The position numbers were made by a program, and so were the translations under genes. From assembly GCA_023388195.1 (NCBI GenBank), contig JAEWGR010000043.1, positions 1 to 64,000 on the forward strand: a stretch of DNA of 64,000 bases, in the 5' to 3' direction. Source of the DNA: Bacillota bacterium. Its GTDB lineage: Bacteria > Bacillota > Negativicutes > Sporomusales > Sporomusaceae. The notes beneath the pieces are model-generated. The model ran no database searches, was not told where the DNA came from, and saw only the letters and a list, made by a program, of their open reading frames with translations. Within the stretch, counting starts at the first letter, position 1, and each line of letters opens with the position of its first letter. Positions 32,742 through 41,360 of this stretch are shown here, piece by piece.

Positions 32742-33455
32742 ATGAGACTTCATTATTTGCAGCATGTCCCGTTTGAAAACCCTGGCAGTATTCTGCAATG
32801 GGCCGAAGAAAACGGCCATGCGCTGACCTGCACGCAGCTGTACCGGGAAGAGACATTGCCGGCCCAGTCTGACTTCGACTGGCTTGTGGTCATGGGCGGG
32901 CCGATGAATATCTATGAAGAGGCACTCTATCCGTGGCTGGCTGCGGAAAAGGAATTTATCCGGGCGGCTGTTGACACCGGCAAAGTTGTGATTGGCCTCT
33001 GTCTGGGCGGACAATTAATTGCCGATGTCATCGGCGGCAGGGTAACCCAAAATCCCTGTAAGGAGATTGGCTGGCTCCCGGTCAGCTTGAGCGAACAGGC
33101 GAGACAGTCACCGCTGTTTTCCTTTTTTCCGCCGGCCCCCATCGTATTTCAATGGCACGGGGATACCTTCAGTGAACTGCCGGCGGCGGCAACCTGTATC
33201 GCGACAAGCGAGGCCTGCCGGCATCAGGCTTTTATCTACAAAAACCGGGTTTTCGGGTTTCAGTATCATCTGGAAAATACACCGGCGATCATTGCCGGTC
33301 TCATTGAAAACTGCCGGGATGAAATGATTCCGGCCGAATATGTCCAAACACCGGCAGAGCTGCTGGCTCACCCCGAATACATCGAACAGAATAATGCCTG
33401 GATGACAATGTTTCTGACCCAACTGGAAAAAATGTACCGGGAGGGTACCTTATAA
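32742..33455 (+). CDS. Class I glutamine amidotransferase-like protein
   Basis: A 237-residue single-domain class I amidotransferase like those annotated as GMP-synthase-like. The nucleophile elbow GLCLGGQ holds the catalytic Cys, and the FGFQYHLE segment holds His and Glu. FQWHGDTF is the usual preceding motif. The acceptor substrate is unknown. The ATG at 32742 is chosen because TAGGAG precedes it by 8 bases; an ATG at 32718 has no site. It sits between the nitrogenase and tonB operons and has its own terminator. Confidence 0.88.
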   Translation: MRLHYLQHVPFENPGSILQWAEENGHALTCTQLYREETLPAQSDFDWLVVMGGPMNIYEEALYPWLAAEKEFIRAAVDTGKVVIGLCLGGQLIADVIGGRVTQNPCKEIGWLPVSLSEQARQSPLFSFFPPAPIVFQWHGDTFSELPAAATCIATSEACRHQAFIYKNRVFGFQYHLENTPAIIAGLIENCRDEMIPAEYVQTPAELLAHPEYIEQNNAWMTMFLTQLEKMYREGTL

Positions 33456-33470
33456 AGACACAGTGTTTGT

Positions 33471-33509
33471 AATAAAACCGGCTGGCCAACAGGCTAAGCC
33501 GGTTTTATT
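33471..33509. terminator. Bidirectional terminator
   Basis: AATAAAACCGGCT pairs with AGCCGGTTTTATT over 13 bases. It ends the amidotransferase gene. Confidence 0.88.
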
Positions 33510-33591
33510 ATGTTGAGAAACCACATTCTCGTAAAAACAAAACAAAACGCAGCAAATAAAAACAAAATAAAACAAACAAAAACAATATAAA

Positions 33592-33633
33592 GTCAATATT
33601 TGTATTGACCTGTGTTTGTTTTTGTATTAAGAT
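33592..33633 (+). promoter_or_regulatory. Promoter and operator of the tonB operon
   Basis: TTGACC (33605-33610), 17 bases, TAAGAT (33628-33633). A perfect dyad GTCAATA-TTTG-TATTGAC (33592-33609) overlaps the -35. An A-rich tract with repeated AAACAAA words runs from 33529 to 33590, and the spacer holds the reverse word TGTTTGTTTTTGT. The layout suggests a repressor or activator site in addition to the attenuator downstream. Confidence 0.6.
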
Positions 33634-33657
33634 GAATAAAAAGTAAAATTGTGGATA

Positions 33658-33714
33658 GATACAAAGCTGTATCAACTAAACAACGCCGCTGCAGTGTGTT
33701 TAGTTGATTTTTTT
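33658..33714 (+). promoter_or_regulatory. Attenuator leader: hexaloop hairpin overlapping a terminator (tonB copy)
   Basis: GATAC (33658-33662) and GTATC (33669-33673) pair around the loop AAAGCT. ATCAACTAAAC (33671-33681) pairs with GTTTAGTTGAT (33698-33708), followed by T7, and shares ATC with the small hairpin. It is the same design as 24346-24400 before the nitrogenase operon, with base changes that keep pairing. The rest of the gap to 33797 holds no gene. Confidence 0.65.
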
Positions 33715-33797
33715 ACATACCAATGTACTGTTTTTAAAAGTTTTTCATTTGCATTGAAACTAATTTTAGAGGTTGTGAACTGGCTATGGAGGCCGGA

Positions 33798-34502
33798 ATG
33801 AACGATTTTAGTAAATCACCCTATAAAAAAGCCGGCGGGATATCGCTGCTGCTCCACGGGGTCCTCCTTGTCTGTCTGGCTATGTTGGGGCCGCCGGGGC
33901 CGGCTGAGCAACCGGCAGCAATTTCGACAATTACAGTTGACATCGTATCTATGGCGGTGCCCAGCACAGGGGGTACCCAAACCCAGGCACCACCGGCAGC
34001 CTTTTCCCTGCCGGCAGATAAACGGCCGGCAGCAAAAAAGATGCCGGCTGCAACCCCCGCTGAGTCTGCTGTGCAGGCCGAGGCAGAAGTAGCAGACAGC
34101 GGCAGCTCTATGACCGCTGCTTCAATGGCAGTCACCGCGGCTGAACCAGCCTTGGCTGTAACGGCCCGGAGCGGCCAAGCCCATGACGGTACCGGTGGGG
34201 GCAATTATGCTGCCGGCAGTGGCAGAACCGCACCGGCATTTATTGCCGGTTCCAGGCCGGCCTATCCCCAGGCCGCCCGCAAGGCCCGGTGGGAAGGCGC
34301 GGTTATAGTCCGGATTTTTATTGAAGCGGATGGAACTGTTGCATCGGCAGCGGTCAAGGCGGGGAGCGGCTACGATATCCTGGATGAGGCGGCCGTACAA
34401 GCTGTAAAAAAGTGGCGCTACTCCCCGGCAAAGGAAGGTGGTGCGCCCATTGCAAGCTTGCATGATGTGAGGGTTCGGTTTAGTCTGGACGAGGCCGATT
34501 AA
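33798..34502 (+). CDS. tonB: TonB energy transducer
   Basis: A 234-residue TonB. It has a short cytoplasmic N-terminus, one transmembrane helix (about 13-32) and a Pro/Ala/Thr-rich periplasmic linker (about 45-150). The C-terminal TonB domain contains RPAYPQAARKARWEGAVIVRIFIEADG and KKWRYSPAKEGG. It carries proton-motive energy from ExbBD to the outer-membrane receptor encoded downstream. The ATG at 33798 follows GGAGG by 5 bases; the ATG at 33786 overlaps no site. It is the first gene of a ten-gene operon. Confidence 0.93.
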   Translation: MNDFSKSPYKKAGGISLLLHGVLLVCLAMLGPPGPAEQPAAISTITVDIVSMAVPSTGGTQTQAPPAAFSLPADKRPAAKKMPAATPAESAVQAEAEVADSGSSMTAASMAVTAAEPALAVTARSGQAHDGTGGGNYAAGSGRTAPAFIAGSRPAYPQAARKARWEGAVIVRIFIEADGTVASAAVKAGSGYDILDEAAVQAVKKWRYSPAKEGGAPIASLHDVRVRFSLDEAD

Positions 34503-34537
34503 ACGGCGTTACGGCAATTCTGCAAGCAGAAAGAGAG

Positions 34538-35143
34538 ATGATCCCGGTGCATGAACTGTTACAAGGCGGCTGGATGATGCTGCCTCTTGCCGCCTGTTCC
34601 ATTGTGGCGATAACTGTTATTCTTGAACGTATTTACTTTTTCCGGAATATGGGGGCAACCAGCCTGGCTGAAACCTTACTGGCAATGATCGGTGACAACC
34701 GCCAAGAAGAAGCTGCCGATAACGCAAGCCGGTCTGCCCAGCCGTTAATCCGGATATTGGCAGCCGGCATGACCAATCCATTTCAGCCGGCAAAAGCGAT
34801 GGAAGCTGTGGTCATTAAAGAACTGGCCACAATGCGGCGCGGCCTGCCGGTATTGGATACAATTATTACCCTGTCGCCGCTCCTGGGGCTTTTGGGCACA
34901 ATTATCGGCATGATTGATTCTTTCCAGATTATGGCCTTGTCCGGCATGGGACAACCCCATGCCGTGACCGGCGGCGTAGCCGAGGCCTTGATCGCCACGG
35001 CCACAGGCATCACCGTCGCTGTTATCGCTCTAATTCCATACAATTACTTCCAGGCCCGGATTGAAAAGGAAACCGAAATTATCGAACATTATGCCACCCG
35101 GCTGGAGATGGCTTTACACCCGGCGGGGGAACAACCGCGATGA
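34538..35143 (+). CDS. exbB: ExbB/TolQ-type proton channel subunit
   Basis: A 201-residue inner-membrane protein with three transmembrane segments (about 12-32, 105-127, 148-170). The family stretch LPVLDTIITLSPLLGLLGTIIGMIDSF and the later GVAEALIATATGITVAVIALIPYNYF form the channel-lining helices of ExbB/MotA/TolQ. With ExbD it makes the motor that energises TonB. Its stop overlaps the exbD start (ATGA), so the two are translationally coupled. Confidence 0.93.
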   Translation: MIPVHELLQGGWMMLPLAACSIVAITVILERIYFFRNMGATSLAETLLAMIGDNRQEEAADNASRSAQPLIRILAAGMTNPFQPAKAMEAVVIKELATMRRGLPVLDTIITLSPLLGLLGTIIGMIDSFQIMALSGMGQPHAVTGGVAEALIATATGITVAVIALIPYNYFQARIEKETEIIEHYATRLEMALHPAGEQPR

Positions 35144-35562
35144 GGATACCGCGAAAACAGCCCCCAAAAGCCCGTATCGAGATTATACCGATGATTGATA
35201 CCATGTTTTTTCTGTTGGTATTTTTCATGCTGGCGACTCTAACCATGACGGCACAGAGTACTCTGCCGGTCACTCTGCCCCAGGCAGCCGGGGTGCAGGA
35301 CAAAAACCAGTCTGTAATGATAATGACGGTAGCCAAAGACGGTCAGCTCTTTTGTGACGGGGAGCAGGCCGGAACACCGGCGGAAGCTGCCCGGCGGCTG
35401 GCGCAACAGAGTCAGGGAGACCAACAAATCTCTGTTGTTATTAATGCCGACAGCGGTGTCGAGCACGGGCGGGTGGTAGAACTGATGGCTGCTATCCGGC
35501 AACAGGGATTAGCCAGAATCGCTATTGGTGTTCAGGACAGTCAAAACACGATAGTCAGGTAA
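35140..35562 (+). CDS. exbD: ExbD/TolR-type subunit
   Basis: A 140-residue protein with one transmembrane helix near the N-terminus (residues 15-35). The essential membrane Asp lies in IEIIPMIDTMFFLLVFFMLA. The periplasmic domain ends in VVELMAAIRQQGLARIAIGVQ. It is the proton-carrying partner of ExbB. The ATG overlaps the exbB stop by four bases. Confidence 0.93.
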   Translation: MRIPRKQPPKARIEIIPMIDTMFFLLVFFMLATLTMTAQSTLPVTLPQAAGVQDKNQSVMIMTVAKDGQLFCDGEQAGTPAEAARRLAQQSQGDQQISVVINADSGVEHGRVVELMAAIRQQGLARIAIGVQDSQNTIVR

Positions 35563-35588
35563 AGGCCGTGAGAGGGGGGGCTTACAGG

Positions 35589-36275
35589 ATGAAGCTTATT
35601 ACAGTGTCAGGGGCACCATCTGCCGGTAAAACCTCAATCATCCTCAGACTGATTGACTGTCTGCGGGAGGAGGGCCAGAAGGCCGGTGTGGTAAAGTTTG
35701 ACTGCCTGACCTCTTTTGACCAGCTGCGCTATCAGGAGTATGGCGTGCCAGTCCAGGTGGGGTTTTCCGGCAAGTTTTGTCCTGATCATTTTTTTATCAG
35801 CAACATTGAGGATGCCGTCGAATGGGGGCAGCGTACCGGTCTCGATATCCTGATTAGTGAAAGTGCCGGCTTATGCAACCGTTGTTCGCCCCACATTCAG
35901 GGCGTGCTGGCGATTTGTGTAATTGACAATCTCGCCGGTATCAACACCCCCCGGAAAATTGGTCCGATGCTGAAGCTGGCCGATGTCGTCCTGATTACCA
36001 AGGGGGATATCGTCTCTCAGGCTGAGCGGGAGGTGTTTATGTTCAATGTCCGGCAGGTAAATCCCGGCGCCCGCATCCTGTTTGTCAACGGTATTACCGG
36101 TCAGGGGGCATTCATGCTGAGCAAGCAGATCAACAAGGCTGCCGATATTACAACCCTGCGAAACCGGCGGCTGCGTTTCTCGATGCCGGCTTCGGTATGT
36201 GCCTATTGTACAGGCGAAACCAGGGTCGGTGAGAGTTACCAGATGGGGATGCTGAAAAAGATGGAATTCAGGTGA
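35589..36275 (+). CDS. G3E/HypB-like P-loop GTPase
   Basis: A 228-residue P-loop protein of the HypB/UreG/CobW type. It opens with KLITVSGAPSAGKTSIILRL (Walker A GAPSAGKTS), has ISESAGLCNRCSPH in the switch region and LADVVLITKGDIV as the TKGD guanine-binding motif. Two extra CxxC pairs (CNRC near residue 97 and CAYC near 204) could bind a metal. Such GTPases insert or ferry metals. In this operon it probably serves metal handling for the transporter; the metal is unknown. ATG 35589 is preferred over the in-frame start at 35568. Confidence 0.85.
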   Translation: MKLITVSGAPSAGKTSIILRLIDCLREEGQKAGVVKFDCLTSFDQLRYQEYGVPVQVGFSGKFCPDHFFISNIEDAVEWGQRTGLDILISESAGLCNRCSPHIQGVLAICVIDNLAGINTPRKIGPMLKLADVVLITKGDIVSQAEREVFMFNVRQVNPGARILFVNGITGQGAFMLSKQINKAADITTLRNRRLRFSMPASVCAYCTGETRVGESYQMGMLKKMEFR

Positions 36276-36276
36276 A

Positions 36277-37329
36277 ATGATGATGGAAACTGCAAAAATC
36301 AGAGAAAGCATCCATGACCAAACTATAGCTGAGATTATCAGTAATTATCCGGTTGTGCAGGATTTTTTCGTTAATTATAATTTGCAGAACCTGCCGCAGC
36401 ATCTTACCGTAGCTGCGGCCCTGTCCGAAATACCGGCAGAACAGCTGCAGGAATTTGGTCTGGATGTTTTCAGCCTGACGGAAGAACTGGTGCGGTTTAT
36501 AGCTACGCTGCTCCACAGCCCGGAAGAGCGGGAACAGGTCAGGAAGCTTACTATCATCGGCGGCAGAAATAAGCAGGGCGAGGCGGAAAATACAACCCTT
36601 GCCATCAGTGCCGGCGAGGTTGTGAGCATTGTTGGCCCCACCGGCTCCGGTAAAAGCTGCCTGCTGGGCGATATTGAGTGCCTGGCCCAGGGGGATACGC
36701 CAACAAGACGTCATATCCTGATTAATGATCGCTCGCTGGCCGATGAGGAGCGTTTTGATATAGGCAATAAAATGGTGGCCCAGTTATCACAGAACATGAA
36801 TTTTGTCATGGATGTAAATGTGGCCGAATTTCTGGCAATGCATGCGAAAAGCCGCCTGTGTAATGCCGCCGGCGAGGTGATAGAACGGTGTTTTGCCTGC
36901 GCCAATGAACTGGCCGGGGAAAAATTCACCCTGAATACGAAGGTGACCCAGCTTTCCGGCGGGCAGTCACGGGCCCTGATGATTGCCGACACGGCTTACA
37001 TGAGTTCTTCGCCGATTGTGCTGATTGATGAAATCGAAAATGCCGGCATTGACCGGAAGCAGGCGATCAACCTCTTGACGGAAAATGAAAAAATCGTCCT
37101 GATTTCCACCCATGATCCCCTGTTGGCTTTAAGCGCCGATAAGCGGATTGTGATTAAAAACGGCGGCATCCTCAAAGTCATGGAGACTTCGGCGGCAGAA
37201 AGAAGCAGTTTGAAGGACATCGAACGGCTGGATGCAATCATGTTGACTATCCGTCAGCAGCTGCGCTATGGGGAGCGGGTTTCGCCTTTGGCTGTTGACT
37301 TTGGCGGGCGGGAGCTGGCTGATAAGTAA
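36277..37329 (+). CDS. ABC-type ATPase with DUF1858-like N-terminus
   Basis: A 350-residue protein. The N-terminal 80 residues resemble DUF1858/ScdA_N helical domains (IAEIISNYPVVQDFFVNYNLQNLP). Then an ABC ATPase follows: Walker A VGPTGSGKSC (about 117-125), signature QLSGGQSRALMI, Walker B SPIVLIDEIENA and H-loop ISTHDP. No transmembrane partner is fused, and the real importer ATPase is at 42577, so this one probably acts with the GTPase and DUF364 protein in the cytoplasm. The start codon follows directly on the GTPase stop, and three ATG codons stand in a row at 36277-36285. Confidence 0.82.
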   Translation: MMMETAKIRESIHDQTIAEIISNYPVVQDFFVNYNLQNLPQHLTVAAALSEIPAEQLQEFGLDVFSLTEELVRFIATLLHSPEEREQVRKLTIIGGRNKQGEAENTTLAISAGEVVSIVGPTGSGKSCLLGDIECLAQGDTPTRRHILINDRSLADEERFDIGNKMVAQLSQNMNFVMDVNVAEFLAMHAKSRLCNAAGEVIERCFACANELAGEKFTLNTKVTQLSGGQSRALMIADTAYMSSSPIVLIDEIENAGIDRKQAINLLTENEKIVLISTHDPLLALSADKRIVIKNGGILKVMETSAAERSSLKDIERLDAIMLTIRQQLRYGERVSPLAVDFGGRELADK

Positions 37330-37367
37330 GCAAAGCGCAGAGCTGCAGGGAAAGGAGCGTTGATGAC

Positions 37368-38117
37368 ATGTGGGAATTATATGATGCTTTAATTGAAGGC
37401 ATACCGGAAACGTGCCTTGTTGACGAATTCGTTTGCGGTGCCTATGCCGCCTATGTCCGCAGTGGTAATGGGGTGGGATTCAGTCATGTTCTGCCGGGAG
37501 ATACCCTGCCGGAGGTGATGCGTAAATCGCTGGGAATGCCGCTGAGAAAACTGGCCCAGTGCATCAAGTCCTGGAATTTCGTTGAGGCCTCTGCCGGCAT
37601 GGCCGCGATAAATGCCTGGTATAATGCACCGGCAAAGGCGGCTGCCAACGGCATTGTGCTTAACGGCAGCCTGTATAGCGAGGACCGGACCAGTGATCCT
37701 TTTATTTCCTATCAAAATGTCATTAAAAATAAAAAAGTAGCCGTCCTTGGCCATTTTCCCTATATCGAACAACTGTATCAGCCGGTCTGTGAGCTGACCA
37801 TCATCGAACGGGAACCCCGGGAGGGGGATTACCCGGAGGCGGCTGCTGAATATATTCTGCCGGCCAGTGATTTCGTTATTCTCAGCTGTAGCAGCCTGGT
37901 CTATAAAACACTGCCCCGTTTGCTGGCACTGGCGGAAAACGCGTATGTCATTCTTGTCGGCCCGTTCACGCCGCTGGCACCGGCTTTATTTTCGTTTGGG
38001 GTCAACGACCTGTCGGGTTTCGTAGTTAAGGACAATGCCGGTTTGGCGCGGATTGTGTCCGGGTTGGAACGGACGTCGATTTACAAAACCGGGCAGAAAG
38101 TAGCTATGAAAGTGTAA
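37368..38117 (+). CDS. DUF364 (heavy-metal-associated) protein
   Basis: A 249-residue protein of the DUF4213/DUF364 family. The N-terminal half is an enolase-N-like domain (MWELYDALIEGIPETCLVDEFVCGAYAAYVRSGNGVGFS). The C-terminal half is a Rossmann-like domain (KNKKVAVLGHFPYIEQL, VILSCSSLVYKTLPRLL, VGPFTPLAPALF). A structural study of a Desulfitobacterium member proposed a role in heavy-metal chelation. Genes of this family often stand beside metal or siderophore ABC importers, as here. It probably recognises or processes an incoming metal complex, an inference from family and place. Confidence 0.85.
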   Translation: MWELYDALIEGIPETCLVDEFVCGAYAAYVRSGNGVGFSHVLPGDTLPEVMRKSLGMPLRKLAQCIKSWNFVEASAGMAAINAWYNAPAKAAANGIVLNGSLYSEDRTSDPFISYQNVIKNKKVAVLGHFPYIEQLYQPVCELTIIEREPREGDYPEAAAEYILPASDFVILSCSSLVYKTLPRLLALAENAYVILVGPFTPLAPALFSFGVNDLSGFVVKDNAGLARIVSGLERTSIYKTGQKVAMKV

Positions 38118-38155
38118 AGGGTTATCTGGAAACATTATGGAAAGAAGGCGTTATT

Positions 38156-40210
38156 ATGTATAAAAAAATAAGAAAAATGGTCGTTCCGCCCGCGGTTTGT
38201 GTTTGTTTGCTCAGCTCATTACAGCCTGTTATGGCCGAAGAAGCAATTGCTATTGAAGAAGTGGAGGTTCGCTCGACAACCCTGTCCGATTATCTGGTTA
38301 CGACTGAGGTTATCACCGCTGAAAAAATTAAGGAAACAGGAGCGAGAAACCTGGCGGAGGCTTTGGAAGCGGTACCGGGGCTGTATATGGCCACTGCTGA
38401 TAAGAATGCCCGGCTGGTGCGTATCCGGGGGGCAGCCACCGACCAGACGAGAGTGTATATGGATGGCATGCCGGTGTTTCCCTTATCAGGCATTGCCTCC
38501 AACTCAGCCTCTGATTTGGCCGGCATCCCTGTCGATAATATTGCCAAAATTGAGATAATCAAAGGACCGGGACCGGTCCAATACGGCACAGACTATAAAG
38601 GTGGTATCATTTTAATTACAACCAAGGAAGGCAAGGGACCGGGCCAGTTTCAATTCAATCTGGCAGGAGGCTCTGATCAGCATTTTGACAACAGCATCTC
38701 CTATCACGGCAGCGACAATAATGCCGGTTACTCCTTTACCGCCGGCAAAGGGAAAGGGGATGGGTATAAACGACATTCTGAGTTTGACAACGAATATTTC
38801 AACGGTCAGATAAAATGGAAGCTGAGCGAGGGCCAGAACCTGACAATCAGCGGCTGGTATATGAATACCGACCGGGACGTCGCCAATGGTATTGATCAAA
38901 ACAACGGTAAGGAGACATCGGCCACCGATAATAGCTGGTCTGGCGATACAACCTTAGATAATAATGGCAATCCAGTAACGATGAAAAATGGCGGCAAGTC
39001 GGATGTGAAAGACTGGCGCTACCGGGATTTTAAACAAACTAACATTGCCTTACAATATGATCAAAAGGTCAGTGACCGGTTTAAATATGATGTAAAAATG
39101 TACCACGTTACTGACCGCAATACCCTGCAGGTAACGAATGGCAATAACGTTAAGTTAGGCATAGATACTAAGGACCACCCCATGTTATACAGCAGTGACT
39201 GGACCTCAAGCGGCAACGGTCTGGAAGTTACTGCCGACTGGCAGGCAGCCCGGAATAATACCATCACCTTTGGTGCCAAGTACATTAAGCTGGACTGGGA
39301 TTCCAGCGATAATATCAGTACAAATCCGGGCGGGATAACTGACGGTGGCAGTGATAAGCGCGTCGGTTATTATCTGCAGGATAGCTGGCAGCTTGACAGC
39401 AAAACCGGCCTGACGGCAGGAGTGCGCCATGACAAGGTAACGCAAGCCTTCGACAATATTCCGAAAAAAACGGCGGCAGAACTTGCGGATATTGAAGATT
39501 CTACCACCGATCCGGTATTTAACCTGACTCATCAATTGGATGAGAAAAATACGCTGCGTTTTTCGACAGGCAAAACCCATAATTTTGCTACCGCCAAACA
39601 GGCTAACGGCAATCGCAGGGATGGTTATGCCGTTCCCAAGACAGAAAAGGCCACTAACCAGGAGCTGGGCTGGAAACATAGGTTTAATGAAAAGTCCTCG
39701 CTGGACATTGCTGTCTTCAAAAATGACATTGACAACCGGATTGACAGAGATGAAAACAAGATATATCGCAACATTGCTAAAACCGAGATACGGGGAGTGG
39801 AACTGGAATATAACCAACACATTTCCAAGCGGCTGAGGGGCTTTATTAATTACACGTATTTGAAGGCCGAAGACACTACTGCCGGGGTTACAACCGATGC
39901 CGCCAATCTGCCTGACAGCATGTTCAATTACGGTGCAACCTACACTGTGGACAAGTTCCAGGCTACCCTGACCGGTCATTACCTGGGCAATATCAAGAAT
40001 ACTAATGTCACCACGGCCAACAACTATGGCAACATTTATAAAAAGCTGGACAGCTATCATACGGTAGATCTTAACTTCAATTATCAGGAAACTGAAGACC
40101 TTTCCTATTATTTACATATCAACAATCTGTTTGACACTAAATACTGGGATAAATATGACCAACAGGGCGACGGCATTAACTTCATGGCCGGCGTAAGCGT
40201 CAGGCTGTAG
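38156..40210 (+). CDS. TonB-dependent outer-membrane receptor
   Basis: A 684-residue receptor. A signal peptide (about 1-27, ending VMA-EE) is followed by a TonB-box-like IEEVEVRS, the plug domain (ITAEKIKETGARNLAEALEAVPGLY, VRIRGAATDQTRVYMDGMPV, IEIIKGPGPVQYG) and a 22-strand-type barrel ending YWDKYDQQGDGINFMAGVSVRL, with the usual aromatic-rich last strand. It imports a bulky or scarce ligand, such as a metallophore, molybdate-like chelate or corrinoid. The absence of a cobalamin riboswitch in the operon leader speaks against B12. It starts 38 bases after the DUF364 gene. Confidence 0.93.
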   Translation: MYKKIRKMVVPPAVCVCLLSSLQPVMAEEAIAIEEVEVRSTTLSDYLVTTEVITAEKIKETGARNLAEALEAVPGLYMATADKNARLVRIRGAATDQTRVYMDGMPVFPLSGIASNSASDLAGIPVDNIAKIEIIKGPGPVQYGTDYKGGIILITTKEGKGPGQFQFNLAGGSDQHFDNSISYHGSDNNAGYSFTAGKGKGDGYKRHSEFDNEYFNGQIKWKLSEGQNLTISGWYMNTDRDVANGIDQNNGKETSATDNSWSGDTTLDNNGNPVTMKNGGKSDVKDWRYRDFKQTNIALQYDQKVSDRFKYDVKMYHVTDRNTLQVTNGNNVKLGIDTKDHPMLYSSDWTSSGNGLEVTADWQAARNNTITFGAKYIKLDWDSSDNISTNPGGITDGGSDKRVGYYLQDSWQLDSKTGLTAGVRHDKVTQAFDNIPKKTAAELADIEDSTTDPVFNLTHQLDEKNTLRFSTGKTHNFATAKQANGNRRDGYAVPKTEKATNQELGWKHRFNEKSSLDIAVFKNDIDNRIDRDENKIYRNIAKTEIRGVELEYNQHISKRLRGFINYTYLKAEDTTAGVTTDAANLPDSMFNYGATYTVDKFQATLTGHYLGNIKNTNVTTANNYGNIYKKLDSYHTVDLNFNYQETEDLSYYLHINNLFDTKYWDKYDQQGDGINFMAGVSVRL

Positions 40211-40218
40211 GAGGGTGT

Positions 40219-41322
40219 ATGAAAAGGGTAAGCACACGGCTCATCCTGTGTTGTGTTATCTTGCTCCTGCTCTTAACCGGGTGCGGGCGGCAGGCAAGCG
40301 TAAATTCAGAGGCAGTGCCGGCGACTGGCAGGATTATCACCGACATGGCAGGCCGCCAGGTTACGTTGCCGCAGAAGATTGAAAAGGTATATCCGGTATC
40401 GCCGGTGGAAATGGTGTTTTTGTATACACTGGCGCCAGAGCTTTTGGCCGGCTGGAGTTATCATATGGCGGCCGATCAGTCAGACTATATTCTGCCTGAG
40501 TACAAGAAGCTGCCGGTGCTTGCCTGGACTACCCGCGGTTCTACCGGCAATGTGGAAGAAATCATCAAGATGCAGCCCAGCCTCATTCTGCTGGTAACCG
40601 AAATGAATGCGGCCAATAAGGAGTATGCCGACAAGCTGGAGCAATTGACGAAAATACCGGTTGTCATGCTGGATAACAACATCAATAAAATGGAAGAGCT
40701 GTATCTGACCGCCGGCAAGGTGCTGGGCCGCGAAGAGCAGGCCGGCAAGCTGGCGGCCTATTGCCGGGAAACCATGGCACTGGTGGCCGGCGGGAAACCG
40801 CGCTTACAGAAAGGCAACCCGGTGACCGTATATTATGCCGAGGGGCGGGGCGGACTGGAAACCGAGCCAAGAGGCTCCTGGCATGCGGAAATCATCGATT
40901 TTGTTGGCGGTCAAAATGTGGCCGACCCTGGTCTGCCGACAAGCGGTGCTGTTGGCCGCAGCCCGGTATCCATGGAGCAGGTGCTGTCCTGGAACCCGGA
41001 GGTAATATTAATCAGCTATTTCCGCGATGGGGAAAGCAGCAGCTATCCCCTGATCCTGGGGCAGAATTCGTGGAAAAATATCCGGGCGGCTAAGACGCGG
41101 CAGGTATATGAAATTCCCACAGGGCCTTTTAATTGGTTTGACCGGCCGCCGGCGGTAAGCCGTCTTATTGGCATACGCTGGGTGGCCAACTTGCTGTATC
41201 CTGACGTATATCCCTTTGATTTTCGTTCTGAGGTTAAACGATTTTACGCATTGTTTTACCATTATCAGCTATCTGAGCAGGAACTGGACGAGTTGGCTGC
41301 CAGAGCGCAAAGGGTGCAGTAG
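40219..41322 (+). CDS. FecB/BtuF-type substrate-binding lipoprotein
   Basis: A 367-residue periplasmic binding protein. The N-terminus is a lipoprotein signal with lipobox LLLTGC. The mature part begins RIITDMAGRQVTLPQKIEKVYPVSP, the typical start of the helical-backbone group (iron-siderophore, heme, B12 and molybdate-type MolA). It contains WNPEVILISYFRDGE and GPFNWFDRPPAVSRLIGIRW, which would line the ligand cleft. The gene begins 9 bases after the receptor stop. The ligand is unknown. Confidence 0.9.
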   Translation: MKRVSTRLILCCVILLLLLTGCGRQASVNSEAVPATGRIITDMAGRQVTLPQKIEKVYPVSPVEMVFLYTLAPELLAGWSYHMAADQSDYILPEYKKLPVLAWTTRGSTGNVEEIIKMQPSLILLVTEMNAANKEYADKLEQLTKIPVVMLDNNINKMEELYLTAGKVLGREEQAGKLAAYCRETMALVAGGKPRLQKGNPVTVYYAEGRGGLETEPRGSWHAEIIDFVGGQNVADPGLPTSGAVGRSPVSMEQVLSWNPEVILISYFRDGESSSYPLILGQNSWKNIRAAKTRQVYEIPTGPFNWFDRPPAVSRLIGIRWVANLLYPDVYPFDFRSEVKRFYALFYHYQLSEQELDELAARAQRVQ

Positions 41323-41360
41323 CCGGGATATGGCAGGTTAAAACAAGGTGTGAGGAGACG

